NCBI GenBank assembly: GCA_020445335.1
Contig: JAGRGU010000011.1
Coordinates: forward strand, 1-37,555
Length of the DNA stretch: 37,555 nt
Reading direction: 5' to 3'
DNA from: Gammaproteobacteria bacterium
Lineage (GTDB): Bacteria > Pseudomonadota > Gammaproteobacteria > Chromatiales > Chromatiaceae
In this document: piece by piece, positions 10,583 to 19,408 of the stretch
How positions within the stretch are numbered: the stretch's first letter is position 1
Layout of the letters: each line of letters begins with the position of its first letter
Notes under the pieces: model-generated
Databases searched by the model: none
Seen by the model: only the letters and a program-made list of their open reading frames with translations
What the model was told of the DNA's origin: nothing
Program-made: the position numbers and the translations under genes

Positions 10583-12567
10583 AACGGCCGGCGCAGCTGC
10601 TGCTCTCTGGGGCATGGCAGTACGTGTTACTGCTGCTGCTGGGACTGGCGGTACTGCCGCATCTGTTCAATATCGAGCGCGGCATAACGCTCTTTTTTCT
10701 GGCACTGCTGCTCTATCGCGCGCTGGCGGTCTCCAGACCCGGGCTGATTCCCGCCCGCCTGCCGCTGTTTCTGTTGACACTGGGTGGCGTTGCCAATGTA
10801 CTGCTGCACTATCCGATACTGTTCGGCCGAGAAGCGGGGGTCGCGCTGCTGGTTTCGATGTTGGCGCTCAAGCTGGTCGAGATGCGCGTGCGCCGTGACG
10901 TCTATATCCTGGTCTTTATCGGCTATTTCGTGCTGATCACGCAGTTTCTCTACAACGAGGCTGGATGGCTGGTGCTCTACGTGGCAGCGCTGGTGATCCT
11001 GCTAACCGCGCTGCTGGTTGACAGTCAGCGGGTGAAATCACGCTTCAATCCGCTCCCATCGCTGGCGACATCCGGCCTGATGCTGCTGCAGGCGATACCC
11101 GTCACGATCGCGCTCTTTCTCTTTTTTCCGCGCTTCAACTCCCCGCTCTGGTATCTCGGCAGCGAACGCTCGCAGGCGGTCACCGGTATCAGCGGCGAGA
11201 TCTCCCCGGGCAGCATCAGCGGGCTCAGCCGTTCTTCGGAGGTGGCGTTCAGGGTCGATTTCGGCGCTGCGACCCCCCCGGCAGCACAACGTTACTGGCG
11301 CGGTCCGGTGTTCTGGGATACCGACGGCTCGAGCTGGTCCGCCGCCAGAGAGAGCGCGGACGAGCGAGGGCCTCCGCCCGTGTTGACAGCGAGCGAAACG
11401 GCCGAACCGCTGAGTTACCACGTCACCATGGAGCCTTCATCGGAGCGTTGGATCTACGCGTTGGAATTGCCGCTCCTGACTCCGCCGGGCGCCCGGCTCA
11501 CTGCCGATTTTCAGCTGCTGCGAAATTCGGCACCCGAGCGCCGCCTGCGCTACCGCATGCGCTCGCTTACCGACTACCACACCGGAGCGTTGACGTCGCA
11601 TGAGCGCGAGCGGGGATTGCGGCTGCCGGACAATATCACTCCCCGCATGGTCGAGCTGGTGCAGAGTTGGCGTCGTAGCAGTCGATCGGATGCCGAGTTG
11701 GTACTCAACGCCCTCGACCATTTTCGGCGGCAGGAGTTTTACTACACGCTCTATCCACCGCTGCTCGGAGAGAATCCGGCCGATCAGTTTCTGTTCGAGA
11801 GCCGGCGCGGATTCTGTGAACACTACGCCACCAGTTTCACGCTGCTGATGCGCATCGCCGGCATCCCCACGCGGCTGGTCGGCGGCTACCAGGGCGGCGA
11901 GATCAATCCGCTTGGCGACTATCTGATCGTGCGTCAGTCCGACGCCCACGCCTGGGTCGAGATCTGGCTGCCGGAGAGCGGTTGGCAACGGGTCGATCCA
12001 ACCGCAGCGGTCGCGCCGGAGCGCATCGAGCGGCCGCTCGATCCCGCCAGCATCGCTGACGTGATCGGCGCGCCGATCCGCTTTATCGAACTGGATGCCG
12101 GCCTTTTCAGCGACCTGCTGCGGCGCCTGCGTTGGGGCGCCGATGCGCTCAACGCCTCCTGGCACCGCTGGGTACTGGGATATTCGCGCGAGCGGCAGCA
12201 CTATCTTATGCGCCTGCTCGGGCTCGGCTTTCTGCACGGACCGAAACTGGGCTACGCGATGATCGTCATAACCGGGCTGACGGTAGCGGCCGTCGCCCTC
12301 ATATTACTGCGCCGCAATCGCGAACGCCCGGATCCCGTTCTGCGCCACTACCGGGCGTTCTGTAGACGACTGGCGCGACTCGGCATCGAACGCGTGCCTA
12401 GCGAAGGTCCCAAGGCATTTGCCGATCGGGTCATCGCGCAACGCCCGGATTTGACCGCGAGCGTGGCGGCGATCAGCGGCCTCTACATCGGCATCCGCTA
12501 TGGCCGGCTGGACAACGCCAAGAACCGCGCACGTTTCACTCTTCTGGTGCGTCGTTTCCGACCCTGA
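10579..12567 (+). CDS. TgpA-like membrane transglutaminase-domain protein
   Basis: This is an inner-membrane protein with a periplasmic transglutaminase-like domain; the family includes Pseudomonas TgpA. The 662 residues begin with about six transmembrane helices (about 13-28, 34-51, 60-78, 86-101, 107-123, 130-147), another at about 165-183, and a long soluble part. The transglutaminase core has Cys413 in RRGFCEHYATSF, His457 in DAHAWVEIW and Asp473 in RVDPT, so the catalytic triad is intact. One more helix lies at about 560-575, with a basic cytoplasmic C-terminal tail. The start is a GTG overlapping the DUF58 stop. The moxR-DUF58-tgpA trio probably forms one envelope-associated complex. 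It ends 5 bp from convergent mnmE. Confidence 0.9.
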   Translation: MKRPAQLLLSGAWQYVLLLLLGLAVLPHLFNIERGITLFFLALLLYRALAVSRPGLIPARLPLFLLTLGGVANVLLHYPILFGREAGVALLVSMLALKLVEMRVRRDVYILVFIGYFVLITQFLYNEAGWLVLYVAALVILLTALLVDSQRVKSRFNPLPSLATSGLMLLQAIPVTIALFLFFPRFNSPLWYLGSERSQAVTGISGEISPGSISGLSRSSEVAFRVDFGAATPPAAQRYWRGPVFWDTDGSSWSAARESADERGPPPVLTASETAEPLSYHVTMEPSSERWIYALELPLLTPPGARLTADFQLLRNSAPERRLRYRMRSLTDYHTGALTSHERERGLRLPDNITPRMVELVQSWRRSSRSDAELVLNALDHFRRQEFYYTLYPPLLGENPADQFLFESRRGFCEHYATSFTLLMRIAGIPTRLVGGYQGGEINPLGDYLIVRQSDAHAWVEIWLPESGWQRVDPTAAVAPERIERPLDPASIADVIGAPIRFIELDAGLFSDLLRRLRWGADALNASWHRWVLGYSRERQHYLMRLLGLGFLHGPKLGYAMIVITGLTVAAVALILLRRNRERPDPVLRHYRAFCRRLARLGIERVPSEGPKAFADRVIAQRPDLTASVAAISGLYIGIRYGRLDNAKNRARFTLLVRRFRP

Positions 12568-12571
12568 GCGG

Positions 12572-13918
12572 TTATTTGCCGATGCAGAAACTTGAGAAGA
12601 TCCGTCCGAGGAGATCGTCTGAGGAGAACTCACCGGTGATCTCGGAAAGCGCCTGCTGCGCCTGCCTCAGATCTTCGGCCAGCAATTCGCCGGAGCCTGT
12701 TTCGAGCAGCGCCACTTCCCCGGTATGTAAGTATTCACTCGCACGTTTGAGTGCGTCGAGATGGCGGCGCCGAGCGATGAACTCTCCCTCCTGTTGACCG
12801 TGGTAGCCGACGCTCTGCCGAAGATGCGTCCGTAACAGATCCATGCCGAGCCCTTCGCGGGCCGAGAGCGAGATCTCGGTGATGCCGTCGACTCTGTGCA
12901 GCGCCGGTGACTGCCGGTCGATATCGATCTTGTTGCGTATCAGCGTCAAAGGCACCTGCGCCGGCAGCCGCGCCTCCGCCAAACCCCGATTGTGCGGGTC
13001 CTCGATGCTGTCGTAGACCCAGAGAATACGGTCCGCCTGTTCGATCTCGCCGCGCGCGCGCCGCACGCCCTCCTGTTCGATCTTGTCGTCGCTGTCGCGC
13101 AGTCCGGCGGTATCGATCAGGTGCAGCGGAATACCATCCAACTGAATCCGCTCGCGCAACAGATCGCGCGTTGTACCCGGAATCTCGGTGACGATCGCCG
13201 TCTGCCGCTGCGAAAGCGCATTGAGCAGACTCGATTTGCCGGCATTCGGTAAGCCTGCGATTACCAGTATCAGCCCGTCGCGCATCAATCTTCCCAAACG
13301 GGCGCTGGCTATCAACCGTGCCAGATCATCGCGGATTTCCCGTAAGTCGGTACTCACTTTTTTGTCGCTGAGGAAATCGATCTCCTCCTCGGGGAAGTCG
13401 AGCGCCGCTTCGACATGGAGTCGCAGGCCGATCATCGCTTCGACCAATTTATGGATTTTTTGCGAGAACTCCCCTTCCAGCGAACGCAGCGCGAGCCGCG
13501 CCGCGGCTGCGGTACCACTCTCGATCAGATCGGCGACGGCCTCTGCCTGGGCGAGGTCAAGGCGGCCGTTGAGGAAGGCGCGCTGACTGAATTCTCCGGG
13601 TTGCGCGATGCGCGCACCACACTCCAGACAACGTTGCAGCAGCAGATCCATGACCACCGGACCACCGTGTCCCTGCAGTTCCAGTACATCTTCGCCGGTA
13701 AAGGAGTGGGGCGCGGGAAAGAAGAGCGCTATGCCTTCATCGATGGGCGCCCCTGTCGAATCCAGGAAGCGTCGGAAGATTGCGCGACGCGCTTCGGGCA
13801 GCGATGCGAGCAGCTCTATTGCCAGTGCGCGGACTCCGGGTCCGGAAACGCGCACTATGCCGACGCCGCCCACTCCGGGCGGCGTAGCCAGGGCTGCAAT
13901 GGTCTCGCCGGTAATCAC
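12572..13918 (-). CDS. mnmE: tRNA modification GTPase MnmE (TrmE)
   Basis: MnmE is the GTPase partner of MnmG in cmnm5U34 synthesis. The 448-residue protein has the N-terminal folate-binding domain (about 1-118), helical domain, and an inserted Ras-like GTPase domain. Its motifs are GLPNAGKSS at 222-230, GTTRD at 248-252, DTAG at 269-272 and NKID at 329-332. It ends in CIGK with the catalytic cysteine at 445. It lies 16 nt after yidC and is the last gene of the rpmH-rnpA-yidC-mnmE group. It converges with the transglutaminase gene with only 4 bp between the stop codons and no visible terminator. Confidence 0.98.
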   Translation of the reverse strand: MITGETIAALATPPGVGGVGIVRVSGPGVRALAIELLASLPEARRAIFRRFLDSTGAPIDEGIALFFPAPHSFTGEDVLELQGHGGPVVMDLLLQRCLECGARIAQPGEFSQRAFLNGRLDLAQAEAVADLIESGTAAAARLALRSLEGEFSQKIHKLVEAMIGLRLHVEAALDFPEEEIDFLSDKKVSTDLREIRDDLARLIASARLGRLMRDGLILVIAGLPNAGKSSLLNALSQRQTAIVTEIPGTTRDLLRERIQLDGIPLHLIDTAGLRDSDDKIEQEGVRRARGEIEQADRILWVYDSIEDPHNRGLAEARLPAQVPLTLIRNKIDIDRQSPALHRVDGITEISLSAREGLGMDLLRTHLRQSVGYHGQQEGEFIARRRHLDALKRASEYLHTGEVALLETGSGELLAEDLRQAQQALSEITGEFSSDDLLGRIFSSFCIGK

Positions 13919-13934
13919 ACCAGCGGGCGTCGTG

Positions 13935-15596
13935 TCAGGTGGCTTCGATCTGGCGGGTGATATACCACTGCTGGGCGATCGAAAGTATGTTGTTGGTCAC
14001 CCAGTAGAGCACCAGCCCGGATGGGAAAAAGGCGAAAAAGACCGTGAACACGAACGGCAGTGACATCATGATCTTGGCCTGCATCGGATCCGGCGGCGCC
14101 GGGTTGAGCTTCTGCTGGACGAACATCGATATGCCCATGATCACCGGCAGAACATAGTAGGGGTCTTTGATCGAGAGATCTTTGAGCCATAGAATCCAGG
14201 GCGCCTGGCGCAGCTCGACGCTCTCCAGCAGTACCCAGTAGAGTGCGATGAAAACAGGAATCTGCACCAGAATGGGAAGGCAGCCGCCGAGCGGGTTGAT
14301 CTTCTCCTTTTTGTACATCTCCATCATCGCCTGATTCAGGCGCTGTTTGTCGTCACCATACCTGTCCTTCAGGGCCTGGATGCGCGGTGTCATCTTGCGC
14401 ATGTTGGCCATCGATTTGTAGCTGGTTTCCGAAAGCTTGAAAAACACCAGCTTGATGATCAGCGTCAGGATGATGATCGCCCAACCCCAATTCAGAACGA
14501 CTCCGTGGATGCTCTTCAACAACCAGAAGATCGGCTTTGCCAGTACCGTCAACCAGCCGTAGTCGACGGTCAGGTCGAGACCCGGCGCAATCGCTTCCAG
14601 TTCATCCTGCAGTTTGGGTCCGGCGACAAACCTGGTTGAGAAGGTGTGGCTGGCGCCGGGTTCAAGGCTGACCGATGGGGTATAGGCGCCCAACACGTAG
14701 CGCTGTCCTGGCAGCACATTGCTATAGAAGTGATCTGTCTCCTCGGCCGGCGGTACCCAGGCGCCGAGGAAGTAGTGCTGTAGCATGCCGACCCAGCCAC
14801 CTTTCACCTCCAACGAAAGCTTGTTCTTCTCCATCTCCTCGAAGGAGATCTTTTCGTACTTCTCCGTGGGGGTGTAGATCGCGCCGCCGGTGTAGGTGTA
14901 GATAAACTGCGAGTCGACGCCTCCCTCTCCGGGCACGCCGCGCATCAGCTGGCGATATTCGCGGCCGGCCCAGTTCTCATCGCTGCCATTTTCGATCCGA
15001 TGCTCGACATTGATCAGATAGGTACCGCGGGTGAAGCTGAACCGCTTGGTGACTTTGACCCCTCTCGGGCTCTGCCAGACGAGTTCGACACTGAGTGTGT
15101 CGGCTTCGCCCATTGCATAGCTCTCCTGCGCACTCTGATACTGCGCTTCATGAGTCGGTGCTTCCGCCTTGTCGAGGCCGATCAGACCCGACTGGGCTAT
15201 AAAAAGATCGGGCGACGTGGGCCGCATCAGCGTGAACTTGGTCTGCTGGTCCTCCAGCGAAACGGGGTACTCGACCAGTAGCAGTCTCTGTATCGTACCG
15301 CCCCGCGAATCGATGATCAGATCGAAAAGATCGGTAACAACGGAGATCTTTCCACTGCTGGTCTCGGCATTGGCGCCAACTGTCGGAACAGTCGCCTGCG
15401 CGCCGTCGGCGGGGACCGCCTGACCCGGCGTAGAGACCACGGCCGGTGGCACCGCGGAGGCGTTCTCCGTTACCTGATTATCGACGTCGACGCTTTGCGC
15501 TGTCGGTTTCTGGCCATAATCCTCATTCCACGCCTGCCACAACATCAGCAGGATAAAAGCCAGTGTGAAAACCAGAATGAGGCGAATGTTATCCAT
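13935..15596 (-). CDS. yidC: Membrane protein insertase YidC
   Basis: YidC inserts membrane proteins such as the F0 c subunit, alone or with Sec. The 553-residue protein has the N-terminal anchor at about 5-20, then a low-complexity linker. A large periplasmic beta domain (about 75-345) follows, then the conserved insertase helices at about 360-385, 430-450, 480-500 and 515-535. The conserved arginine/cytoplasmic-hairpin region [18 protein letters not shown] is at about 393-410. Length is typical of gammaproteobacteria. It starts 101 nt after the rnpA stop; this gap is too short for yidD, which normally sits between rnpA and yidC. Confidence 0.97.
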   Translation of the reverse strand: MDNIRLILVFTLAFILLMLWQAWNEDYGQKPTAQSVDVDNQVTENASAVPPAVVSTPGQAVPADGAQATVPTVGANAETSSGKISVVTDLFDLIIDSRGGTIQRLLLVEYPVSLEDQQTKFTLMRPTSPDLFIAQSGLIGLDKAEAPTHEAQYQSAQESYAMGEADTLSVELVWQSPRGVKVTKRFSFTRGTYLINVEHRIENGSDENWAGREYRQLMRGVPGEGGVDSQFIYTYTGGAIYTPTEKYEKISFEEMEKNKLSLEVKGGWVGMLQHYFLGAWVPPAEETDHFYSNVLPGQRYVLGAYTPSVSLEPGASHTFSTRFVAGPKLQDELEAIAPGLDLTVDYGWLTVLAKPIFWLLKSIHGVVLNWGWAIIILTLIIKLVFFKLSETSYKSMANMRKMTPRIQALKDRYGDDKQRLNQAMMEMYKKEKINPLGGCLPILVQIPVFIALYWVLLESVELRQAPWILWLKDLSIKDPYYVLPVIMGISMFVQQKLNPAPPDPMQAKIMMSLPFVFTVFFAFFPSGLVLYWVTNNILSIAQQWYITRQIEAT

Positions 15597-15697
15597 TGAG
15601 CATCTCGGATTTGAAGAGTTTGACCATCAGCAAGGCTGGATTTTTATGCGCTACCTGCGTAACCGGTAAATTGATCACTGCTTTATTCGAGCGAGAA

Positions 15698-16078
15698 TCA
15701 CCGGTTTGGAAAACTGTCTGCTCCGCTGGCGGATCCGGCTACACGCATCCAATGCTTCTCGAGGGAGTCCCACAACATCTCCGGCTTGGCTCGTGCAACT
15801 CCATTGCGGCTGAGCACCACAATATCCACCCCGACGAAATCATGTTGCCTGTGACGAAAACTCTCACGAACGATCCTTTTGACCCGATTGCGATCGACTG
15901 CAAGACGCAGGCTCTTTTTCGCTATCGCCAGACCCAACCTCCCTCTGTTCAAACCATTCGCTCGCCAGAGTACGGTGAAGTGCTGGTCGACGGATCTTCC
16001 GGGACGCGCAAAAACCCGACTGTAGGCCTTTGCGTCAGCCAGACGGTAACGTTTGTCAAATCGACAGGACGACGGCAT
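15698..16078 (-). CDS. rnpA: Ribonuclease P protein component
   Basis: RnpA is the basic protein subunit of RNase P that matures tRNA 5' ends. The 126 residues contain the family signature AVDRNRVKRIVRESFR (about 58-73) preceded by RLGLAIAKKSLR, and an aromatic N-terminal substrate-binding region. It starts 19 nt after the rpmH stop, the universal rpmH-rnpA arrangement. The C-terminal 20 residues (after the WDSLEKHWMR stretch) are polar and not conserved. The 101-nt gap to yidC shows no recognisable YidD coding sequence. Confidence 0.97.
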   Translation of the reverse strand: MPSSCRFDKRYRLADAKAYSRVFARPGRSVDQHFTVLWRANGLNRGRLGLAIAKKSLRLAVDRNRVKRIVRESFRHRQHDFVGVDIVVLSRNGVARAKPEMLWDSLEKHWMRVAGSASGADSFPNR

Positions 16079-16097
16079 CCGTTACCAGCGGGAAGAG

Positions 16098-16232
16098 TCA
16101 GGGCGTCAGGCGGACACGACCTTTGGCTCGACGGGCATTGATCACTTTGCGACCGTTGCGAGTAGCCATCCGGGCCCGAAAACCGTGGGTACGAGCGCGC
16201 TTGAGCGTGCTGGGCTGAAAAGTTCTCTTCAT
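16098..16232 (-). CDS. rpmH: 50S ribosomal protein L34
   Basis: This 44-residue, very basic ribosomal protein is read on the minus strand as [20 protein letters not shown] followed by the conserved stretch containing [15 protein letters not shown] and ending in LTP. The length and every family hallmark are present. The start at 16232 follows GGGGAA. It is the first gene of the minus-strand group reading away from the origin, 378 bp from divergent dnaA. Confidence 0.98.
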   Translation of the reverse strand: MKRTFQPSTLKRARTHGFRARMATRNGRKVINARRAKGRVRLTP

Positions 16233-16261
16233 GGAAATTCCCCAAACGTTGTTCCGACACT

Positions 16262-16294
16262 CGGGGCTTCGGAGACGAAGTAGAAAAAACCCCG
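16262..16294 (-). promoter_or_regulatory. Hairpin in the rpmH 5' leader
   Basis: Within the predicted rpmH transcript, arms of 5 + 5 bp pair. CGGGG 16262-16266 pairs with CCCCG 16290-16294, and CTTCG 16267-16271 pairs with CGAAG 16276-16280 around loop GAGA. A 9-nt A-rich bulge sits on one side. It is 30 nt upstream of the rpmH start. On the minus strand the bulge gives a T-run inside the structure, not after it, so it is not a standard terminator. It could be a leader regulator or an mRNA-stability element. Confidence 0.4.
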
Positions 16295-16309
16295 ATGAAA
16301 AAGGCGCGT

Positions 16310-16339
16310 AGGATACTCCTTAGCCTGCTTTGGTGTCAA
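16310..16339 (-). promoter_or_regulatory. Sigma-70 promoter of rpmH
   Basis: On the minus strand a perfect -35 TTGACA (16334-16339) and a -10 TATCCT (16310-16315) are separated by 18 nt. The start would be near 16303, giving a leader of about 70 nt. This fits the strong expression expected of a ribosomal-protein gene. Confidence 0.75.
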
Positions 16340-16440
16340 TCACAGATGGCCCTCAGCGCTAGAGTCGTCGGCGCTGGATCAAGGTGTTCGAAGCGGCTTT
16401 TCACGCACCGTCATACCTCTTTTCAGCCATATCTCGGAGC

Positions 16441-16449
16441 TGTGGATAA
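16441..16449 (-). promoter_or_regulatory. DnaA box upstream of dnaA
   Basis: TGTGGATAA is the exact complement of the consensus TTATCCACA. It lies 162 bp before the dnaA start codon and is a candidate site for DnaA autoregulation or part of a bipartite origin. Confidence 0.75.
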
Positions 16450-16610
16450 CCTGAAGAAACCGGGGTAGACTTCAATGAAATACCGGCAATTTTCGCTACT
16501 GATATTGCGGCGATACATACGCGAGCCCGGGAAATGTCAGCGCGACAGATCCTGATGTCACTCCCGGATTCGTCTACTCCACAATTTTAACCAATACTGA
16601 GAAATAGCGC

Positions 16611-17972
16611 GTGAGTCTTTGGAGCAAGTGTGTAGATCGTCTCGAGGAGGAACTCTCTTCTCAACAGTTCAACACCTGGATCAGACCCCTGCAGTCGATT
16701 GAATCACCAAACTCACTGCGTCTGCTGGCGCCCAACCAATTCGTGCTGAATTGGGTAAAGAACAATCATCTGGCTCAGATAAACCTCATCATCTGCGAGC
16801 TTTCCAACAGTGCATTGACCGAGGTTCAACTGGAGATAGGTACGCGCCCGAAAGAGGAGGCGCCGGAGCGAGTTGGCAGCAACGAAGGACCCTCTACATC
16901 ACAGAGGTCACCTTCAACAAGAAGCCAAAACGGCTCCAGGGAGCCGTTGGCCAGCAATCTGAATCCCGAGTTCACCTTCGAAACCTTTGTCGAAGGTAAA
17001 TCCAATCAGCTTGCCCGTGCCGCATCAATGCAGATCGGCGAAAATCCCGGCACGGTATACAACCCTCTTTTTATCTACGGAGGGGTAGGCCTCGGCAAGA
17101 CCCACCTGATGCATGCGGTCGGCAACATGATTCTGGCCAATAATCCCGGGTTCAGGGTCACCTATCTGCACTCCGAAGGTTTTGTCGCCGAGATGGTCAG
17201 CGCGCTGCAGCACAACACCATCGAGAAGTTCAAAGCCAAATACCGCTCTGTGAACGCGCTGCTGATAGACGATGTCCAGTTTTTTGGCGGCAAAGAGCGT
17301 TCTCAGGAGGAGTTCTTCCATACTTTCAACGCGCTGTTCGAATCGCGACAGCAGATTATTCTGACCAGCGATCGATTCCCGAAAGAGGTGAATGGTCTGG
17401 AGGAACGTCTTAAATCGCGCTTTGGCTGGGGACTTACCGTAGCTGTCGAGCCTCCGGATCTCGAAACCCGGGTTGCCATTCTCAAGAGCAAGGCGCAGCA
17501 GCTGTTCTCCGTTGATCTACCCAATGAGGTCGCTTTTTTTATCGGTAAGCGGGTTCGCTCAAACATACGGGAGCTGGAAGGGGCGTTGCGAAGAATTATC
17601 GCCAACGCACATTTCACCGGTCGCGAGATAAATCAAGAGTTCGCCAAAGACGCGCTGCGGGATATGTTAATCGCACAGGACAAGCAGGTCACGATCAGCA
17701 ACATACAGAAAACCGTAGCAGAGTATTTTAAGATTCGGACCTCCGATCTGCTCTCCGTCAAGCGCAGCCGAACAATAGCCCGACCGCGACAGATCGCGAT
17801 GGCATTGGCCAAGGAACTGACCAGCCACAGTCTACCGGAGATCGGCGAGGCCTTTGGGGGCAGAGATCATACTACTGTACTCTACGCGACAAGAAGAGTA
17901 GCGGAGTTGCGCGAAACCGACATCCGAGTCGAAGAGGATTATGGAAACCTGTTGAGAACCCTAACCAGTTGA
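16611..17972 (+). CDS. dnaA: Chromosomal replication initiator protein DnaA
   Basis: DnaA binds DnaA boxes and opens the origin. The 453-residue protein has domain I (1-80, with [13 protein letters not shown]) and a serine-rich variable linker (about 81-118). The AAA+ domain III follows, with Walker A GGVGLGKT at 157-164 and Walker [10 protein letters not shown] at about 218-226. Domain IV carries the DNA-binding signature [11 protein letters not shown] near 420. The start is a GTG at 16611 with a weak ribosome-binding site; it gives the normal family N terminus. The gene runs away from rpmH into dnaN, 228 bp downstream. Confidence 0.99.
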   Translation: MSLWSKCVDRLEEELSSQQFNTWIRPLQSIESPNSLRLLAPNQFVLNWVKNNHLAQINLIICELSNSALTEVQLEIGTRPKEEAPERVGSNEGPSTSQRSPSTRSQNGSREPLASNLNPEFTFETFVEGKSNQLARAASMQIGENPGTVYNPLFIYGGVGLGKTHLMHAVGNMILANNPGFRVTYLHSEGFVAEMVSALQHNTIEKFKAKYRSVNALLIDDVQFFGGKERSQEEFFHTFNALFESRQQIILTSDRFPKEVNGLEERLKSRFGWGLTVAVEPPDLETRVAILKSKAQQLFSVDLPNEVAFFIGKRVRSNIRELEGALRRIIANAHFTGREINQEFAKDALRDMLIAQDKQVTISNIQKTVAEYFKIRTSDLLSVKRSRTIARPRQIAMALAKELTSHSLPEIGEAFGGRDHTTVLYATRRVAELRETDIRVEEDYGNLLRTLTS

Positions 17973-17983
17973 ACTGAGTAAAC

Positions 17984-17992
17984 TGTGGATAC
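17984..17992 (-). promoter_or_regulatory. Near-consensus DnaA box
   Basis: TGTGGATAC differs from TGTGGATAA only in the last base. It lies 12 bp after the dnaA stop and faces the perfect box 26 bp downstream. Confidence 0.55.
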
Positions 17993-18018
17993 TATTTCAG
18001 CAGTGGTGGAACGCTGAT

Positions 18019-18027
18019 TTATCCACA
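18019..18027 (+). promoter_or_regulatory. Perfect DnaA box in the candidate origin
   Basis: TTATCCACA matches the consensus exactly. It sits between the weaker box at 17984 and the AT-rich stretch that begins about 50 bp downstream. Confidence 0.8.
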
Positions 18028-18200
18028 GTCTCTCAACAGGAGACTATGTCGGTTTATGCAGTTTTTGCAGTCGGAAATCATAGTATAAATTGTTGAATAA
18101 TAAGGATTAAATATATTAATCAACACCTGTTGGGTTCACTAATAACAACAGTAACTAAGTATTTTAAATAGATTCTTTATTAAATAACGAGAACTTCGAT

Positions 18201-19304
18201 ATGAAGATCAGAACCAATAAAGCGACGTTGTTGGAACCCTTGCAACAGGTGGGCGGTATAGTCGAAAGGCGCCAGACTTTGCCGATTCTCGCCAATATTC
18301 TGTTCAACATAAGGAACAACGAGCTGACTCTCACTGCCACTGATCTTGAAGTTGAGATGACGACCAGCTTGCAGATCGAATCACCAGGCGAGACAGATTT
18401 GACGTTACCCGCGAGGAAACTGATCGACATCTGCAGAGCGCTACCGGATAACGCCGAGATCACATTCGATATTGAGGGAGACCGCGTCAGAATTCACTCA
18501 GGCCCGAGCCGATTCTCGTTAGGCACCTTGCCGGCCAAGGATTACCCCGCTATCGAACCCACCGCAGCAACGCAAAGTTTTTCCGTTGGCGAAAGAAAGC
18601 TGAAAAGACTCATTGAAAAGACCCAGTTTGCCATGGCTCAACAAGATGTCCGTTACTATCTCAATGGCATGTTACTGGAGATAGAAAGTGGCAGATTAAG
18701 AGCAGTGGCGACAGACGGACACAGGCTGGCGACCAGCGAGATAGATGGAGAAATAGATGCGTCGCTGGAACTTCAGGTGATCGTTCCCCGCAAAGCGGTT
18801 CTCGAGCTCGGAAAACTGTTGAGAGAGTCATCGGATGGCGAGGTGCAGATAGAGATCAGTAGTAACCATGCAAGGATTAAGATCGGGAAAACACTCTTCA
18901 CATCCAAACTGGTCGACGGAAAGTTTCCAGACTACAAAAGGGTCATACCCATCTCAGCAGACAAAACTGTCGTAGCAGATAGAGAAACGCTCCGGGCAGC
19001 GCTTCAGAGAACATCGATTCTTTCAAATGAGAAATATCGTGGTATCCGGTTTCAGTTTGCCCCCGGTATGTTGGAGCTGTTGGCTCACAATCCAGAGCAG
19101 GAGGAGGCAAAAGAGGAGCTTGAGATCGATTACAATGATGAGTCACTGATCATCGGATTCAACGTCGGATATCTGATAGAGGTTTTCAACGTAATCTCTC
19201 TAGAAAGAGTAACGATGCATCTGAGTGATTCCAACAGCAGCTGTCTGATCGATGGCGATCAGGAAACGAGTAGCCGCTACGTAATTATGCCGATGAGACT
19301 TTAG
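18201..19304 (+). CDS. dnaN: DNA polymerase III beta sliding clamp
   Basis: DnaN forms the ring-shaped dimer that tethers DNA polymerase III and other partners to DNA. The 367 residues match the family length. They show the N-terminal ERRQTLPILANIL segment (about 22-34), TDLEVEM at about 50-56, the central YYLNGMLLE region and the C-terminal YVIMPMRL that ends nearly all clamps and lines the partner-binding pocket. The start at 18201 is preceded only by a weak GAGA. It is followed by recF after 104 bp. From here to gyrB the GC content is visibly lower than in the flanking blocks. Confidence 0.99.
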   Translation: MKIRTNKATLLEPLQQVGGIVERRQTLPILANILFNIRNNELTLTATDLEVEMTTSLQIESPGETDLTLPARKLIDICRALPDNAEITFDIEGDRVRIHSGPSRFSLGTLPAKDYPAIEPTAATQSFSVGERKLKRLIEKTQFAMAQQDVRYYLNGMLLEIESGRLRAVATDGHRLATSEIDGEIDASLELQVIVPRKAVLELGKLLRESSDGEVQIEISSNHARIKIGKTLFTSKLVDGKFPDYKRVIPISADKTVVADRETLRAALQRTSILSNEKYRGIRFQFAPGMLELLAHNPEQEEAKEELEIDYNDESLIIGFNVGYLIEVFNVISLERVTMHLSDSNSSCLIDGDQETSSRYVIMPMRL

Positions 19305-19408
19305 GCGAGTGGTTAAACGAAGATAGTCTGCTGAGCAGTAGAGAACGCCGAAACGAATTTCAACGATAGACATACCCGCTCACCTGTAATTCTTAACAAA
19401 GACCGACA

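Larger units (their letters stand above)
16233..16610. other. rpmH-dnaA divergent intergenic region
   Basis: This 378-bp region holds the rpmH promoter and leader hairpin on its left side, an inverted repeat with arms CAGCGC 16354-16359 and GCGCTG 16371-16376, and one perfect DnaA box (16441-16449). In pseudomonads oriC lies in this interval with several boxes. Here I see only one good box and no strong AT-rich stretch, so it looks more like a dnaA regulatory region. I could not find a convincing -35/-10 pair for dnaA. Confidence 0.5.
17973..18200. other. Candidate replication origin (oriC) between dnaA and dnaN
   Basis: This 228-bp gap contains a perfect DnaA box at 18019-18027 and a near-perfect one in the opposite orientation at 17984-17992. 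A strongly AT-rich stretch follows (about 18076-18121 and again 18155-18190) that could be the unwinding element. An AATCAA-containing sequence at about 18118 is one mismatch from an IHF consensus. Box, then AT-rich DNA, is the expected order for an origin. Only two boxes are clear, so the functional origin may also use the box upstream of dnaA. Promoters for dnaN may overlap the AT-rich part. Confidence 0.55.

Noticed and set aside
11437..12237. 266-codon open frame on the minus strand inside the transglutaminase gene
   Set aside because: It is opposite the catalytic domain of an intact gene and its translation is rich in low-complexity R/Q/P/G typical of shadow frames.
18053..18061. TTATGCAGT as a third DnaA box in the origin candidate
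   Set aside because: It differs from the consensus at three positions, including conserved ones.
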